64,000 bases of DNA from Hygrocybe punicea (lineage: Eukaryota; Basidiomycota; Agaricomycetes; Agaricales; Hygrophoraceae): contig OY744468.1 of assembly GCA_963556145.1 (NCBI GenBank), forward strand, positions 5,146,001 through 5,210,000. Reading direction: 5' to 3'. The first letter of the stretch is position 1, and every line of letters starts with the position of its first letter. Positions 44,950 to 54,860 of the stretch are shown here, one piece after another. Both the position numbers and the translations under genes were made by a program. A model generated the notes under the pieces. The model saw nothing but the letters and a program-made list of their open reading frames with translations. It was not told the origin of the DNA and did not search any database.

Positions 44950-46794
44950 TCACTCCATGTCTTCTGGAGTTGGTCGGGCAGGACCAGTGAAAATGAAAGC
45001 TAACACTTCATCAAGTTCTTTAACTGTTGGAGGTAATCGTTGATATATCTTTGGTGTTGGATTCTGAAACATGATGGCATTTGCTTTCATTTTATGCATC
45101 CCAGATGACACACGTACAATACATTTGTTGTGATGAACACGAGCAATCAACAGTTGTTCAGCAAATGTCAGATTTTGAAGTTGTGCAGGAATAGTGCCTA
45201 TCCAAAGGCCATTTGCTAAAGCATATTTGGGAGTTCTACCTTTGTTCAGGCTGACCACACATGGCTTGCATATCCATTTACATGTGTCATCCAGTACTGG
45301 ACCTTTGATATCCTGTATTGGATCAGAACAATGATATCGTTCCTGTCTTGTGATTCCCATATGTTCTCTGATCAATATCTTCAGATTGACCTTTGTTGTA
45401 GATAATAAAGACATATTTTTCAACAAAACTAATTGACCACACACAGCACAGCCACTTTCCTGGAGGCATTCAGGTGATGAATCTTTACACCAGTTGCGGA
45501 TTATTGTTTCCTTCAACTCAATAGATGGCGGAGGAGGAGGAAAGGAATATTTGTCACAATTTGTTTCCTTGTTTTGTTTTACTCCTTGCTCTGGTTTAGT
45601 ATAACACTGTTCTTTATGGCAAAAGTGTAATCTGCTTTACTGTTTTTCCAAATGTGAGGATATCTTGTTGGCCCATTTTATGTATCGCTCTGTACTTGAT
45701 TTAACATCATGAATATGGAAAATAGAAACATGCGTTTTACAAGCCGAACATGTATGCTCGGTTAATATGGAAAGTAGATCCTGTCCATGTAACCTTTGCA
45801 TTGTTTTTGACAAATATATCTTATGTATTGTTGCTATTTCTATAATATTCTTCACTGTCAATTGTGGGAGATATTCATGTAAAGGCATTTGAACGCATAT
45901 ATATTCATTGTTATTTCTGTACAACATTCTGGCTGTGTGTTGATCAATATGACCGATGTATTTGAATAATAAGCTAGAATCATGGTTGATATTATTGAAT
46001 GGCAGCATAAATGGTTGGAGAAAATTAAAGTTAAATGTTGGCAGTCATTTATCACCTCCAATGTAGTGGAACCTATTAAAAGACTTTGTATATAAACATG
46101 TTATCATGTTTCTGAATAAATTCAAATTGAACGTAGTCATGCATGATCTTCTATATGCGATTGCAAATTGTAGTGTGATCCACAGCAAGGTTGCTTGTGA
46201 CATAGCAATAGCATTACATCGAAATAAATATAATTTGAAGTCATGTTGTCTCAGGAGACATTGCATGAGTAACGCCTTGATAAGCCGACAACGATATTGA
46301 ACAGTGATAGGTTTCATAAAACAATACAAAGCAAAAAGATATTTAGAAGGTAAGTAGTATGATGTGGCATATTCAATAGAATATATCTGTATTTCGAAAG
46401 TGGAATTCTTAACTGTTGTCGAAAAGTGTAATGGATCAAGTTTCAAATTATCTTTTGTTGTCTGATTGAACTTTAGAAGTCGTGAAGCATTTATTTGTAT
46501 CGGTATCGCTGAACTGCCCTGATCTGGGGCAAACTCATGTTCTATGAGTTCTTCTTTAAAATCACCCAGTTCTTGGATAGAGCGCTCATGTCCTATGACT
46601 TTACCTTGAAATACGTTCGGTTCCTGGACCAAACTCAATACCAAAGGCAAGACGATTGATTCAGCAGAGATGTACGTGAGTTGGCCTGGGCATAGTTGTG
46701 GAAATTGTATTACATTGGCAAGAATGTGTAAAGAAGTGACAAGAAAGCATGTGTAGATGATATTGTTGAGATACATGTGGATTTGTGAGAGCAA
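44950..46794 (-). pseudogene. Helitron N-terminal region, interrupted
   Basis: In the same register as Rep, with stops at 46045-46047 (TGA), 45637-45639 (TAA) and 44950-44952 (TGA). 44950-45516 holds cysteine pairs (CAVCGQL, CKWICKPC) and TPKYALANGLWIGTIPAQLQNLTFAEQLLIAR, a stretch I associate with the region before the Helitron-like N domain. 45637-46008 has another C-x2-C (CSACKTH). 46045-46794 is open for 250 codons without recognised features and may be partly untranslated. No clear start codon could be chosen. Confidence 0.65.
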
Positions 46795-46800
46795 GAGTAA

Positions 46801-47339
46801 ATCTGGTGATATCTATTTAACTTGTTTAGTGGTTCGGATCATGAATCACAACAATTAACATGCCGAGTTTGATCGCTCCATTTGTATGGCTCTCTGAAAC
46901 TGTATATTGTGCCCGAAGGCTGTGTTTATTCCCATTTGGTTGCTTCCCGTGATGCAATGATTTCGTCATTGCCTATTCTTTACCATTAGCAAATTAGCAA
47001 ATTAACAAGATAGCATTGGTATAGGCTGCAGTGGTGTGTTTTGTATGTGACGTTTGACTGAGATTATAATCAATAATCTACAAGAAGGAATTTGACCCTG
47101 AACATACATTATATGTTTTAATTGATAACATTTATTGTATTGTCGAATTCTCTCCTTATTTTAGTCGTACATTATTCAAAGCAACAGATAAATTTGTTTT
47201 AATACAAGTACAAAAAATGTTGAATTCAAAGGCGATGGTAGAAGCATTTAGAAAGGAGCATGAAAGAATTTGAGCATAATCGTTGCTGGATAATGTAATG
47301 CAACGTAGGACATTCCATTCTGCCTGGTATTTGGGCAGC
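46801..47339. other. Helitron upstream flank, no gene
   Basis: AT-rich DNA with AGCAAATTAGCAAATTA repeats near 46985. The Helitron 5' end probably lies here, but I cannot place it. Confidence 0.4.
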
Positions 47340-47432
47340 AACATTTTTTTTTGAAGTTGTTGTGGCTTGCTGAACGGTTGACGAACGAATTGAACGCCAT
47401 TCGGCAAGTGTTTGGTAAGCCATATAAGCACT
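47340..47432. repeat. 43-bp palindrome repeat, dispersed copy
   Basis: A diverged copy of the GC-rich hairpin (TTGCTGAACGGTTGACGAACG ... CCATTCGGCAAG) with the flanks seen in the other copies (GCAACATTTTTTTTGAAGTTGTTGTGG before, AAGCCATATAAGCAC after). Confidence 0.65.
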
Positions 47433-47862
47433 ATTTATATACGCCGTTCGACAAGTGCTTGTTAACCTGTCACAAACATACTGATACATGCTACATAGCT
47501 AGACAATTGCCACCACAGATGAACTGTAAGGTTAATCTTAGCCTGTCGATTTCATAACTAGCATTTGATCAATGATGCATATACTCACATAGAATACAGA
47601 ATATTTGAATCAACTTACCAATCACTAGTGACTGTCATTCTCGGTTGTTTGACTTGGGATATTCTCTTATCATGCATTAATCACAGCAGGGAACCGATCG
47701 ATTTACGAATATAACAAGAACTACAAATTTCGCGATGGTAAAAACATATGAAGAGGCGCACGAAAGACCCAGTTCCTAAAGCCACAACCAACCAACATCT
47801 GATGGAAGAAACCATTAGTAAAATATGACACAGATCGTATCAACCTATGGACTCACTTCGAA

Positions 47863-49840
47863 TTACAATCCTGGATCCAATTTGGATGAGGACAGCTTAG
47901 GGGGTGGCGTCGCGGATTGCACTGGAGCGGCCGAGGTGTGAATTTGCGACGGGACAATATTGCCCCAATCCATCTCCATAGGTGAGACGCTTGGCTCCGT
48001 TGGAGTTGCTGACGTGTTTCGCGAAGACGCACACGTGCCAGGATGCAAAGCTAGACGTAGATGGGAGATATATTAATGTATATAATGACATGATGCTGAA
48101 CAAGTTACCTAGAGTTGACAATTTTGTCTTCTTTTTTGCCGGCTTATCGCGATCCTCCATGTTGACATCAAGATCCAATGCATGTGCGGCTTTGGCAAGT
48201 CTTTGCCTTTCCGTCTCCAAAACACTATCCTCAATTTGCTCACCACCACCTGGAGACATTTTCGGGCGTTCATCAGACATGAGCTCATCCCGCACCTCAC
48301 TCTCGGAGTCCTTGGTCTTATCATTCGAATCCAGCGGTCCAGATGTCCTGATCTCCTGTTCCAAGGAGTCCAGCGTCATGGTTTCCAACTTCGACTTTTT
48401 GGTCTTCAATTTCTTGGAGACCTTCGGGACTTCAACAATGGCTGTCCATACCTTAATGGATATATTACGTTGGATAATGGAACTTACGTTTTCGAAACTT
48501 GGAATCATGGTTGTCCACCTCTGTTTTGATTTTCTCCATCTTTATGTCCTCTATGAATGGACATTGTAAATTATAAATCTCATATATTGCGTTCAATCAC
48601 TTACCACCATCGTCCTCTGCGATCTCTGATGCTCTTGTGCACTCTATAGTGATGAAGCTTGGATATTATTAGCAGGGTCAAAGAAACGTGGCTTACTTGA
48701 CTTCGGTTTGGGTTTGGGTTTGCTCTTCCCCTTTGTCATCATTTCATCTGGACAGGGCAAAGATCAATGTCATTATATATATATAAAGTGGAAAATGGTA
48801 ATGCAGACCAGTTACATGATCCTTCTTCTTGTCCTCCGAAACCGCCTTTGCTTTTCCTTTTCCCTTACCAGATGGGACCGAATCCTCTGTAGGTTATATG
48901 AAGGTACTGCTAAAATGCAATCTCTGTTGTGGATCCTACTGTTTTTAATGGAGATATCGTGTTCTCTACACCATGTGATGACCCGAGGGATAATTGCACG
49001 CTTGGTGGCATCGTCCTGTCCATTGAACTTCCATCCGACAATGGTACCATTGTGCCATGATGGAACGGAGTCATCGTATTCGCCCCAGTCTATCAAAAGC
49101 TATATTCAATTTATCTGTTGTGATGTGGATGAACACATACCAAGATCCTCTGGCATTATGTCTGTATTGATCGCACCATGTTGTACCAACGCCGCAGGGG
49201 AATGTTTCTTCACATAATATTCTTTGAGAAGCCACTCATCGAAAACCGTACTGCGCCCATCACTATTCATCTCCTTTGCCTCTGTTGCCTTCAGCACCTC
49301 ATCCCATATTTCATCCATCACAATGTCGGTGTATTTCAGATAACATCGAAGAATATCGGTAGCCTCTTGATCTTGTTTAACATATTCTGGTGAATATTGA
49401 GGTGCCTTCTTGTCAGCGATGGCCATTGTTACATATATATACATGTTCATGCGATATATGATGCATCGTAGTGCTTCCTCATATCGAGACGGCAGTTCGC
49501 GCCATACTTCACCTCGAGCGGCGACATCGTGAGGATGAGCTTTGATCATATACAGATTGCATGATAAGACTGGAACGGTACCAGAAGTCTTGTATCCCGC
49601 TGGTATCTCATCAGGAACCATATATTGAATCTGGAAAATCGTGTGGAGTTCCTGCATCTTCTTTGGCACGGTATCAGGCCAGTATTTGAAGGCAGATGGG
49701 TTTATGGCAGGGGTGGAGACTTTGATGACAGGAACAGCCATTGGAGGAGCAGAGTTTAATGCTTGGGCAGAATGGAGAGAAAATTTCGGGTAAGTGGAAA
49801 AGGGCAAACCTCGTGTGCCAAATGGAGACATAAATAACAA
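47863..49840 (-). CDS. Hypothetical multi-exon gene, Lys/Ser-rich C-terminus
   Basis: Not recognised. The first exon (start 49840 or 49828, to about 49140) encodes MSPFGTRGLPF, PDTVPKKMQELHTIFQIQY and a 200-residue helical region (RYEEALRCIIYRMNMYIYVTMAIADKK; DEIWDEVLKATEAKEM). A 53-nt intron (GTATGT...TGATAG) joins in frame to DWGEYDDSVPSWHNGTIVGWKFNGQDD. Further short exons with good splice sites (near 48900, 48800-48700, 48600 and 48100) give Lys/Ser/Asp-rich low-complexity sequence (SGKGKGKAK, KSKPKPKSSKP). The C-terminal exon boundaries are uncertain. There is no signal peptide and no known motif. Probably an accessory gene of the repeat-rich region. Confidence 0.5.
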
Positions 49841-50789
49841 CCGGAATCACCTGATCCAATTTGACAACGTTTTAGGGCACGTGTTCACCGTGTCGTGGAT
49901 GACATGCAGAATACAGCTGTACATAGAAGAAAACATACCCAAACATACTTTGCTTTCTGTTTTTATTACGGTTTTGCTCATGAGACGGATATACAAGGGG
50001 TGTTGAACACACCATTATGAAATATATCAGGATGGATACTCAGTCTTAAAGATTTTCCTGTGTTCATGATATTTTCAGTCTGACATAAACTGAAGGCTCA
50101 CACGCATCGACAATGTATCTATGTATCGCGGTATTCTCATCTCATATATCTGAACGCAACCGAAAGGTTAGTTGAATTTTTTTTGGTTCATTCCTTCCAG
50201 ACTCTCTGTAGCAATTAGTTTCCATCCAACATTAGACAATCTCGATTTTCTTTAATCTATTCGGAATGTAAGGGTTAGTATACTTCTTACTGTTTATTGT
50301 TCAAGGAGATTGCAAGTCATGTAGAGTACGATTTGAGTTCTTCTTAATCGTAGTATAGATTGCAATCATTGCTGGACATTGTCATTCAATGTAGGACAAT
50401 CCATTTTGTTAGTCTAACATTGGTAGAATATCATTATAGAGGTATTTGAGAGTCAGTGACATCAGATATTAATACTGGGCAATGTCTTAAGTCACAGTTT
50501 AAGTCACATTAAGTCACGTTAAGTGGAAAGGTGTTTTCCTGATGTTGTACAAATTTAGAATTACACCTATCGAATGTATTTGGGCGGTTTGATGTCTGTC
50601 TGAGTAAATATATCTTCTAAGCAATATCCGACAGATTTTCAGTGAATAAAACTATTGAATGATGATACGTAGTCCAATTGTCTGAAATATTAGCATTGCA
50701 CCGCTGTGTTCTAAATAGTTGTTTGATACACTTACTTAATTTACATCTTATTACTCGATTGTAAACATATAATATCTTATACATATACT
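49841..50789. other. AT-rich region, no gene
   Basis: AAGTCAC-type words are repeated at 50490-50525 (TTAAGTCACAGTTTAAGTCACATTAAGTCACGTTAAGT). I see nothing else. Confidence 0.45.
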
Positions 50790-51135
50790 ATGTTCTTCAA
50801 TGAAGCTCAACGCCCGAAGTTGCATGAATGCCAACTAAATGACATCGGAGGAGACCAAATCAATATACGTAAGTTTTATTATTTGATATGAATTCAAATT
50901 AATATGTTAGTAGTGATTGTAGACCGATCAAATGACTGGTCCGAGGCAAGGCGAGAGAGACAGTTGAGATGGGCCGTGGAATGGTGAGAGGCGCGTTTCA
51001 GATACGAAATCGAACAGTATGGTCTAGAGAATTGTTGTAGGTCGATGGCTAATAATTCAAAACAGGGTTATTTTAGTTGTTGTTGGTTTTGCGTTAGGGT
51101 TTGCATTGGCGATGTGGCAGATGAGGCTAGAGTAA
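50790..51135 (+). pseudogene. GDQIN small tail-anchored protein, decayed copy
   Basis: Paralogue of the intact gene at 59900-60244. Exon 1 (50790-50868, 79 nt, as in the paralogue) encodes MFFNEAQRPKL, CQLNDIGGDQINI. An intron GTAAGT...TTGTAG of 54 nt follows. Exon 2 shows SNDWSEARRERQLR and YEIEQYGLEN, but has an in-frame TGA after AVEW and a later frame change before the C-terminal membrane segment VILVVVGFALGFALAMWQMRLE. Disrupted, so called a pseudogene. Confidence 0.6.
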
Positions 51136-51384
51136 ACGAATAAGAATATCTGATTATCATATGCTTCAGAAATATTTGGCGTTTACCAGTATCATAACAT
51201 GGGTACTGGTTTCAGTCACCTTTATGTGAACCTCACTAAAATACTAAAATTTATCATTACAATTCAAAGCCGTCTGGCAACGTTATGGTGATAGATAAAT
51301 CCCCTTTAGGCGTAGAACATTGATGCTGACGTGATTCAGATATCACAAAGGTAGTAGAAAATATGGAATTTAGTTGAACAATTA

Positions 51385-52125
51385 CTAAATTTAGGCAGCA
51401 GCATGTTTGTTACAATTGTTGTGGCTTACCGAACGGTTGACGAACGAATCGAACGCCGTTTGGCAAGTGTTTGGTAAGCCATATAAGCACTCAAACATAA
51501 TCCAGTGTTAGTAGATAATTGTTATATAAGTATTGCTCCGCATGCAGTACAATGGCTTGCTAGACATTGTCATTCAATATAGGACAATCCATTCTGGCTG
51601 GAATTTGGGCAGCAGCATGTTTGTTACAATTGTTATGGCTTACCGAACGGTTGACGAACGAATCGAACGCCGTTCAGCAAGTGTTTGGTAAGCCATATAA
51701 GCACTCAAACATAATCCAGTGCTAGTACACAATTGTTGAATAAGTATTGCTTGGCATGCAGTACAATGGCTTGCTAGACATTGTCATTCAATATAGGACA
51801 ATCCATTCTGGCTGGAATTTGGGCAGCAGCATGTTTGTTACAATTGTTATGGCTTACCGAACGGTTGACGAACGAATCGAACGCCATTCGGCAAGTGTTT
51901 GGTAAGCCATATAAGCACTCAAACATAATCCAGTGCTAGTACACAATTGTTGAATAAGTATTGCTCGGTAGGCAGCACTATGGCCACATTTGTTGCTGGA
52001 CATAGAACAGTCCATTCTGTCTCATAGTTGGGAAGCAGCGCTTTCTTCACAATTGTCGTGGTTTGCAGAACAGTCGGTAAACAGGCCGAACACCGTGCAA
52101 TAAGTACATGGTGAGCCACCTAAGC
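51385..52125. repeat. Tandem array of a 214-bp unit carrying the 43-bp palindrome
   Basis: GCAGCAGCATGTTTGTTACA starts at about 51394, 51609 and 51823 (period 215 and 214), with a fourth, diverged unit near 52025. Each unit contains CTTACCGAACGGTTGACGAACG ... CCGTTCGGCAAG, nested inside a wider GGCTTACC ... GGTAAGCC inverted repeat. No coding sequence. Units 2 and 3 are nearly identical, so the array expanded recently. Confidence 0.85.
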
Positions 52126-52605
52126 AATATATTAGCAACCATGCTAATCCTTAACCACCACTGTACATGACATCAACACTACCTTGACTAGGTTGAGCAG
52201 TCATAATACGTTGTTGCCTTCGGTACAATTTTCTAGGCTTTCAGGCGATTCATAGGGCACATATCGACGTTGACGAGGTTTACAGATTACAAAGCAATGA
52301 TATTTGATGTCACCAGGACATCATTTCGGCACTCCCAACACCATGACCCATTGAACATTGAGGGAGATGCTCTTTATCAAGTCCTCCGCACACTTGAAAG
52401 TACTAATCGTATGCCCAACAACGACACAGGAATCAGCTGGAATGTCATGCGGGAAATGTGGAAGCTGTTGGAGAGTCTTCAGCGTTGTAGCAAAGTCCGT
52501 TTTGACCTTTCATCCATCGAACATGGGCACTATCATTCCTTTAAAACACAGCTATTCTGTATCCATGAGCACTTACCAATATTGTGAAAAGACAGCGCTG
52601 CCTTT
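52126..52605 (+). other. Region left of hAT-like element C
   Basis: A 105-codon plus-strand frame (52270-52587: FRHSQHHDPLNIEGDALYQVLRTLE ...) has no recognised motif and runs up to the hAT insertion. It may be an exon of a disrupted gene; support is weak. Confidence 0.25.
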
Positions 52606-52789
52606 TAGGGATGACCATGGGTCTTGAACGGGTCGGCTCGGCTGACACCGCACCCGTACCCATGAACACCTTACCCGGGGCGGTTTTGACCCGCACCGCA
52701 CCTGAACATCCATGGGTCACGACGGTACACCTTACCTGTGGTGTACCGTCGCGTCCCGCCGTCCACCACAGCCCCCGTTCCGCTCTGCA

Positions 52790-52840
52790 ACCTTGCAGAT
52801 GCAGCGCTGGCATCAATTGACGCAACATGCTTGTCCGCGA
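52790..52840. repeat. Double-palindrome core module (copy 3)
   Basis: ACCTTGCAGATGCAGCGC, then ATCAATTGAC, then TGTCCGCGAGGT. It matches the module in the other hAT-like elements; one outer arm is diverged. Confidence 0.6.
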
Positions 52841-52897
52841 GGTGATCAACATGGGGAACGAGGGGGGCATGTGCCGTCGGACGTGTTGTAGCGCGTC

Positions 52898-53222
52898 TGC
52901 GAGGTGGACAAGAGGGGGACGAGAGGGGGACGCGTCGCCGTCGTCGCTGTTGCATGTCCGCGAGGTGGACGAAGGGGGACGCGTTGTTGTTGCGTGTCCA
53001 CGAGGTGGACAAGGGCCCAGGCCGGGGGACGCGTTGTTGTTGTTGTTGCGTGTCCACGAGGTGGACGAGAGGGGGTGCGTCGTTGTTGTTGCTTGTCCGC
53101 GAGGTGGACGAGAGGGGCACGCGTTGTTGTTGTTGCATGTCCGCGAGGTGGACGAGAGGGTGACACGTTGTTGTTGTTGCGTGTCTGTGAGGTGGACGAG
53201 AGGGCGACGCATCGTTGTCGTT
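52898..53222. repeat. Minisatellite, CGCGAGGTGGACGAGAGGG unit
   Basis: About six or seven diverged copies of a 45-60-bp unit: CGCGAGGTGGACGAGAGGGGGACGCGTTGTTGTTGTTGCGTGTC. Each begins with CGCGAGGT, the outer arm of the core module, so the array seems to have grown out of it. All six frames are open because of the repeat. Confidence 0.75.
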
Positions 53223-53425
53223 GCGTGCTGTTGCCCCATGCTGTTGTTGTTGTTGTCATAGCGTAGTTAGCTACAGTTCATTACTTGATCAGAAATTGAG
53301 ACTTACCTAGGCCGGGAAGTGGGAGCACCACCCGGCCGCTTCCATGCTCCTTCCTTTGACTGTTCTGGTCGGTCATCTGGTCACCGCGTGCTTGCTCGCC
53401 CTTGGTCATAGCCGTCGAGGTGGGC

Positions 53426-53527
53426 TCACCCCGTGAGCTCTGTTCTCCTCGCGAATGGCAGGCATGTATCAATTGATACGGCGCTGCACTTCGCGAGGTA
53501 GATGGGCTGCGGGGGAGCCGTCCGGCA

Positions 53528-53560
<33 letters not shown>

Positions 53561-54342
53561 CCGCTGCTGCTGCTGCTGCTGCCACTGCTGCTGTTGCTGC
53601 CGCTGCCGGCGTTGCTGCTGCTGCCGTGGCCGTTGCTGCTGCTGCCGTGGCCGTTGCTGCTGCTGCCGTGGCCGTTGCTGCTGCTGCCGTGGCCGTTGCT
53701 GCTGCTGCCGTGGCTGTTGCTGCTGCTGCCGTGGCCGTTGCTGCTGCTGCCGTGGCCGTTGCTGCTGCTGCCGTGGCCGTTGCTGCTGCTGCCGTGGCCG
53801 TTGCTGCTGCCACTGCTGCTGCTGTTGTGGCTGTTGCCGTTGCTGCTGCTGCTGCTGGCCGTCGTGGTTCTCGTTGCCGTTGTTGTTGCCGTCGCTGGTG
53901 TTGCCGCTGTCCCGCGTTGGATGGCTTGATGCAGCAGCTGCTGCTGCTGCTGTTGCCGGCATTGCTGCTGCCGGCGTTGCTGCTGCTGCTGCTGCTGTTG
54001 CCGCTGCTGCTGTCACTGCTGCTGCTGCTGTTGCCGCTGCTGCTGTCACTGCTGCTGCTGCCGTTGCTGCCGGCGCTGCTGCTGGCTGTTGCCGTCGTCG
54101 TTGCCTGGTTGCCGTTGCCATTGCCGTTGCAGTTGCCGCCGCCGCTGGTGGTGGTGGTGGTGGTGGTGGTGGTGGTGGTGTTGCGGCTGTCCCGCGTCCG
54201 TTGGCATCGCGTTGGTGTTGGGATCCATTTTGTGCCGTGGTGGTGTGCTCGCGATGTGGTCGCGGTTGAGTTTCCTGTAACAGATAATATTAGTAAAGTT
54301 AAGATAAATGGTAAAACTTACCTGTGTCCATGAACGCGACAT
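53426..54342 (-). CDS. Low-complexity Pro/Ala/Gln-rich gene in hAT-like element C
   Basis: Exon 1 (54342-54322) encodes MSRSWTQ; a 47-nt intron (GTAAGT...GTTACAG) joins in frame to exon 2 (54274-53426), giving about 289 residues. After ETQPRPHREHTT come poly-Pro, Ala/Thr, and repeated (PRQQQQR) from CTG/CGG-type triplets, then PPQPIYLAKCSAVSIDT from the core module. Donor, branch-like TACTAAT and acceptor are good, so transcription is plausible. The triplet repeats keep other frames open too; functional meaning is unknown. Confidence 0.4.
53446..53497. repeat. Double-palindrome core module (copy 4, best preserved)
   Basis: CCTCGCGAA and TTCGCGAGG are perfect outer arms; GTATCAATTGATAC is a perfect 14-bp inner palindrome, with spacers of 10-11 nt on each side. 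Confidence 0.75.
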
Positions 54343-54860
54343 TGTGTCACGTTCATTGGCCTTGCGTTGTTGTTGTTGGTGAAGAAACCTTCGTGTAATG
54401 GTCACATGATACTGTTTAACACGAAAAAGTAGGTAAAGAAATACGAAAAACAAATGAAATAAATACCTTAAAAATATCCGCGTTCGCGGTTTGGACGCGG
54501 TTTGGAGCCGTTCAGGAAATCCGGCCGGCCTCGAAACCCTGAACCGAACCTGTGGTCCGGTTCAGCATTTGGCTGAACTTAGACTGAACCCCGGGTTTGG
54601 TTCGGGGTTTGAACCGGGTTCGGCTAGGTTCGGAACCGAACTACGGCAACACTAGTACGGGTCACGGTATGGTCACGGGTGACGAAACCAAACACCCTAC
54701 CCATACCCGTGCAACCCGTTTTGGTAATACCGCGGGTTGACCCAAACCTGTGGTCATCCCTACTGCCTTTTGATAGGATGGCGCTGCCCGACGAGTGAAG
54801 GGGCTGAGTTTCCCCGATTTGGAAGGCGATGCCTCTGTACAACCCGATTTAAGTTAGTCA

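Larger units (their letters stand above)
37379..46800 (-). mobile_element. Helitron, decayed, with two nested MITEs
   Basis: A rolling-circle transposon on the minus strand. It encodes a Rep domain (Helitron-like N region and HUH-type core), a PIF1-type helicase and a C-terminal protease-like domain. The 3' end is well defined: a hairpin (GCCATGC, AAA loop, GCAATGGC) ends 10 nt before CTAG at 37379, with host T next, as in typical Helitrons. I could not locate the 5' TC end; 46800 is the limit of coding sequence. One reading register runs from 46794 to 40012 with seven premature stops, so the copy is dead. Confidence 0.85.
52606..54762. mobile_element. hAT-like non-autonomous element C, composite (8-bp TSD CTGCCTTT)
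   Basis: The ends are TAGGGATGACCA and its complement TGGTCATCCCTA, with perfect duplications CTGCCTTT at 52598-52605 and 54763-54770. Inside are two units. The first (52606-53290) has a core module and a minisatellite of CGCGAGGTGGACGAGAGGGGG words. The second (53290-54655) has another core module in opposite orientation, a CTG-repeat gene and a right arm that ends GGCAACACTA like the end of hAT-like element A. It looks like a fusion of two related elements. No transposase. Confidence 0.85.

Noticed and set aside
51385..52125. Regular repeats considered as a CRISPR-like array
   Set aside because: A 214-bp period, repeat-wide identity and a eukaryotic context make it a satellite-type tandem array, not short repeats with unique spacers.
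52541..53266. Long frames on both strands through the CGCGAGGTGGACGAG array
   Set aside because: A stop-free minisatellite gives open frames in every register, with no start context or conserved composition.
53455..54333. Very long overlapping open frames on both strands (poly-Ala, poly-Leu, poly-Cys)
   Set aside because: They come from CTG/CCG-type triplet repeats that lack stops in all registers; only the minus frame with an intron and a start exon was kept, at low confidence.
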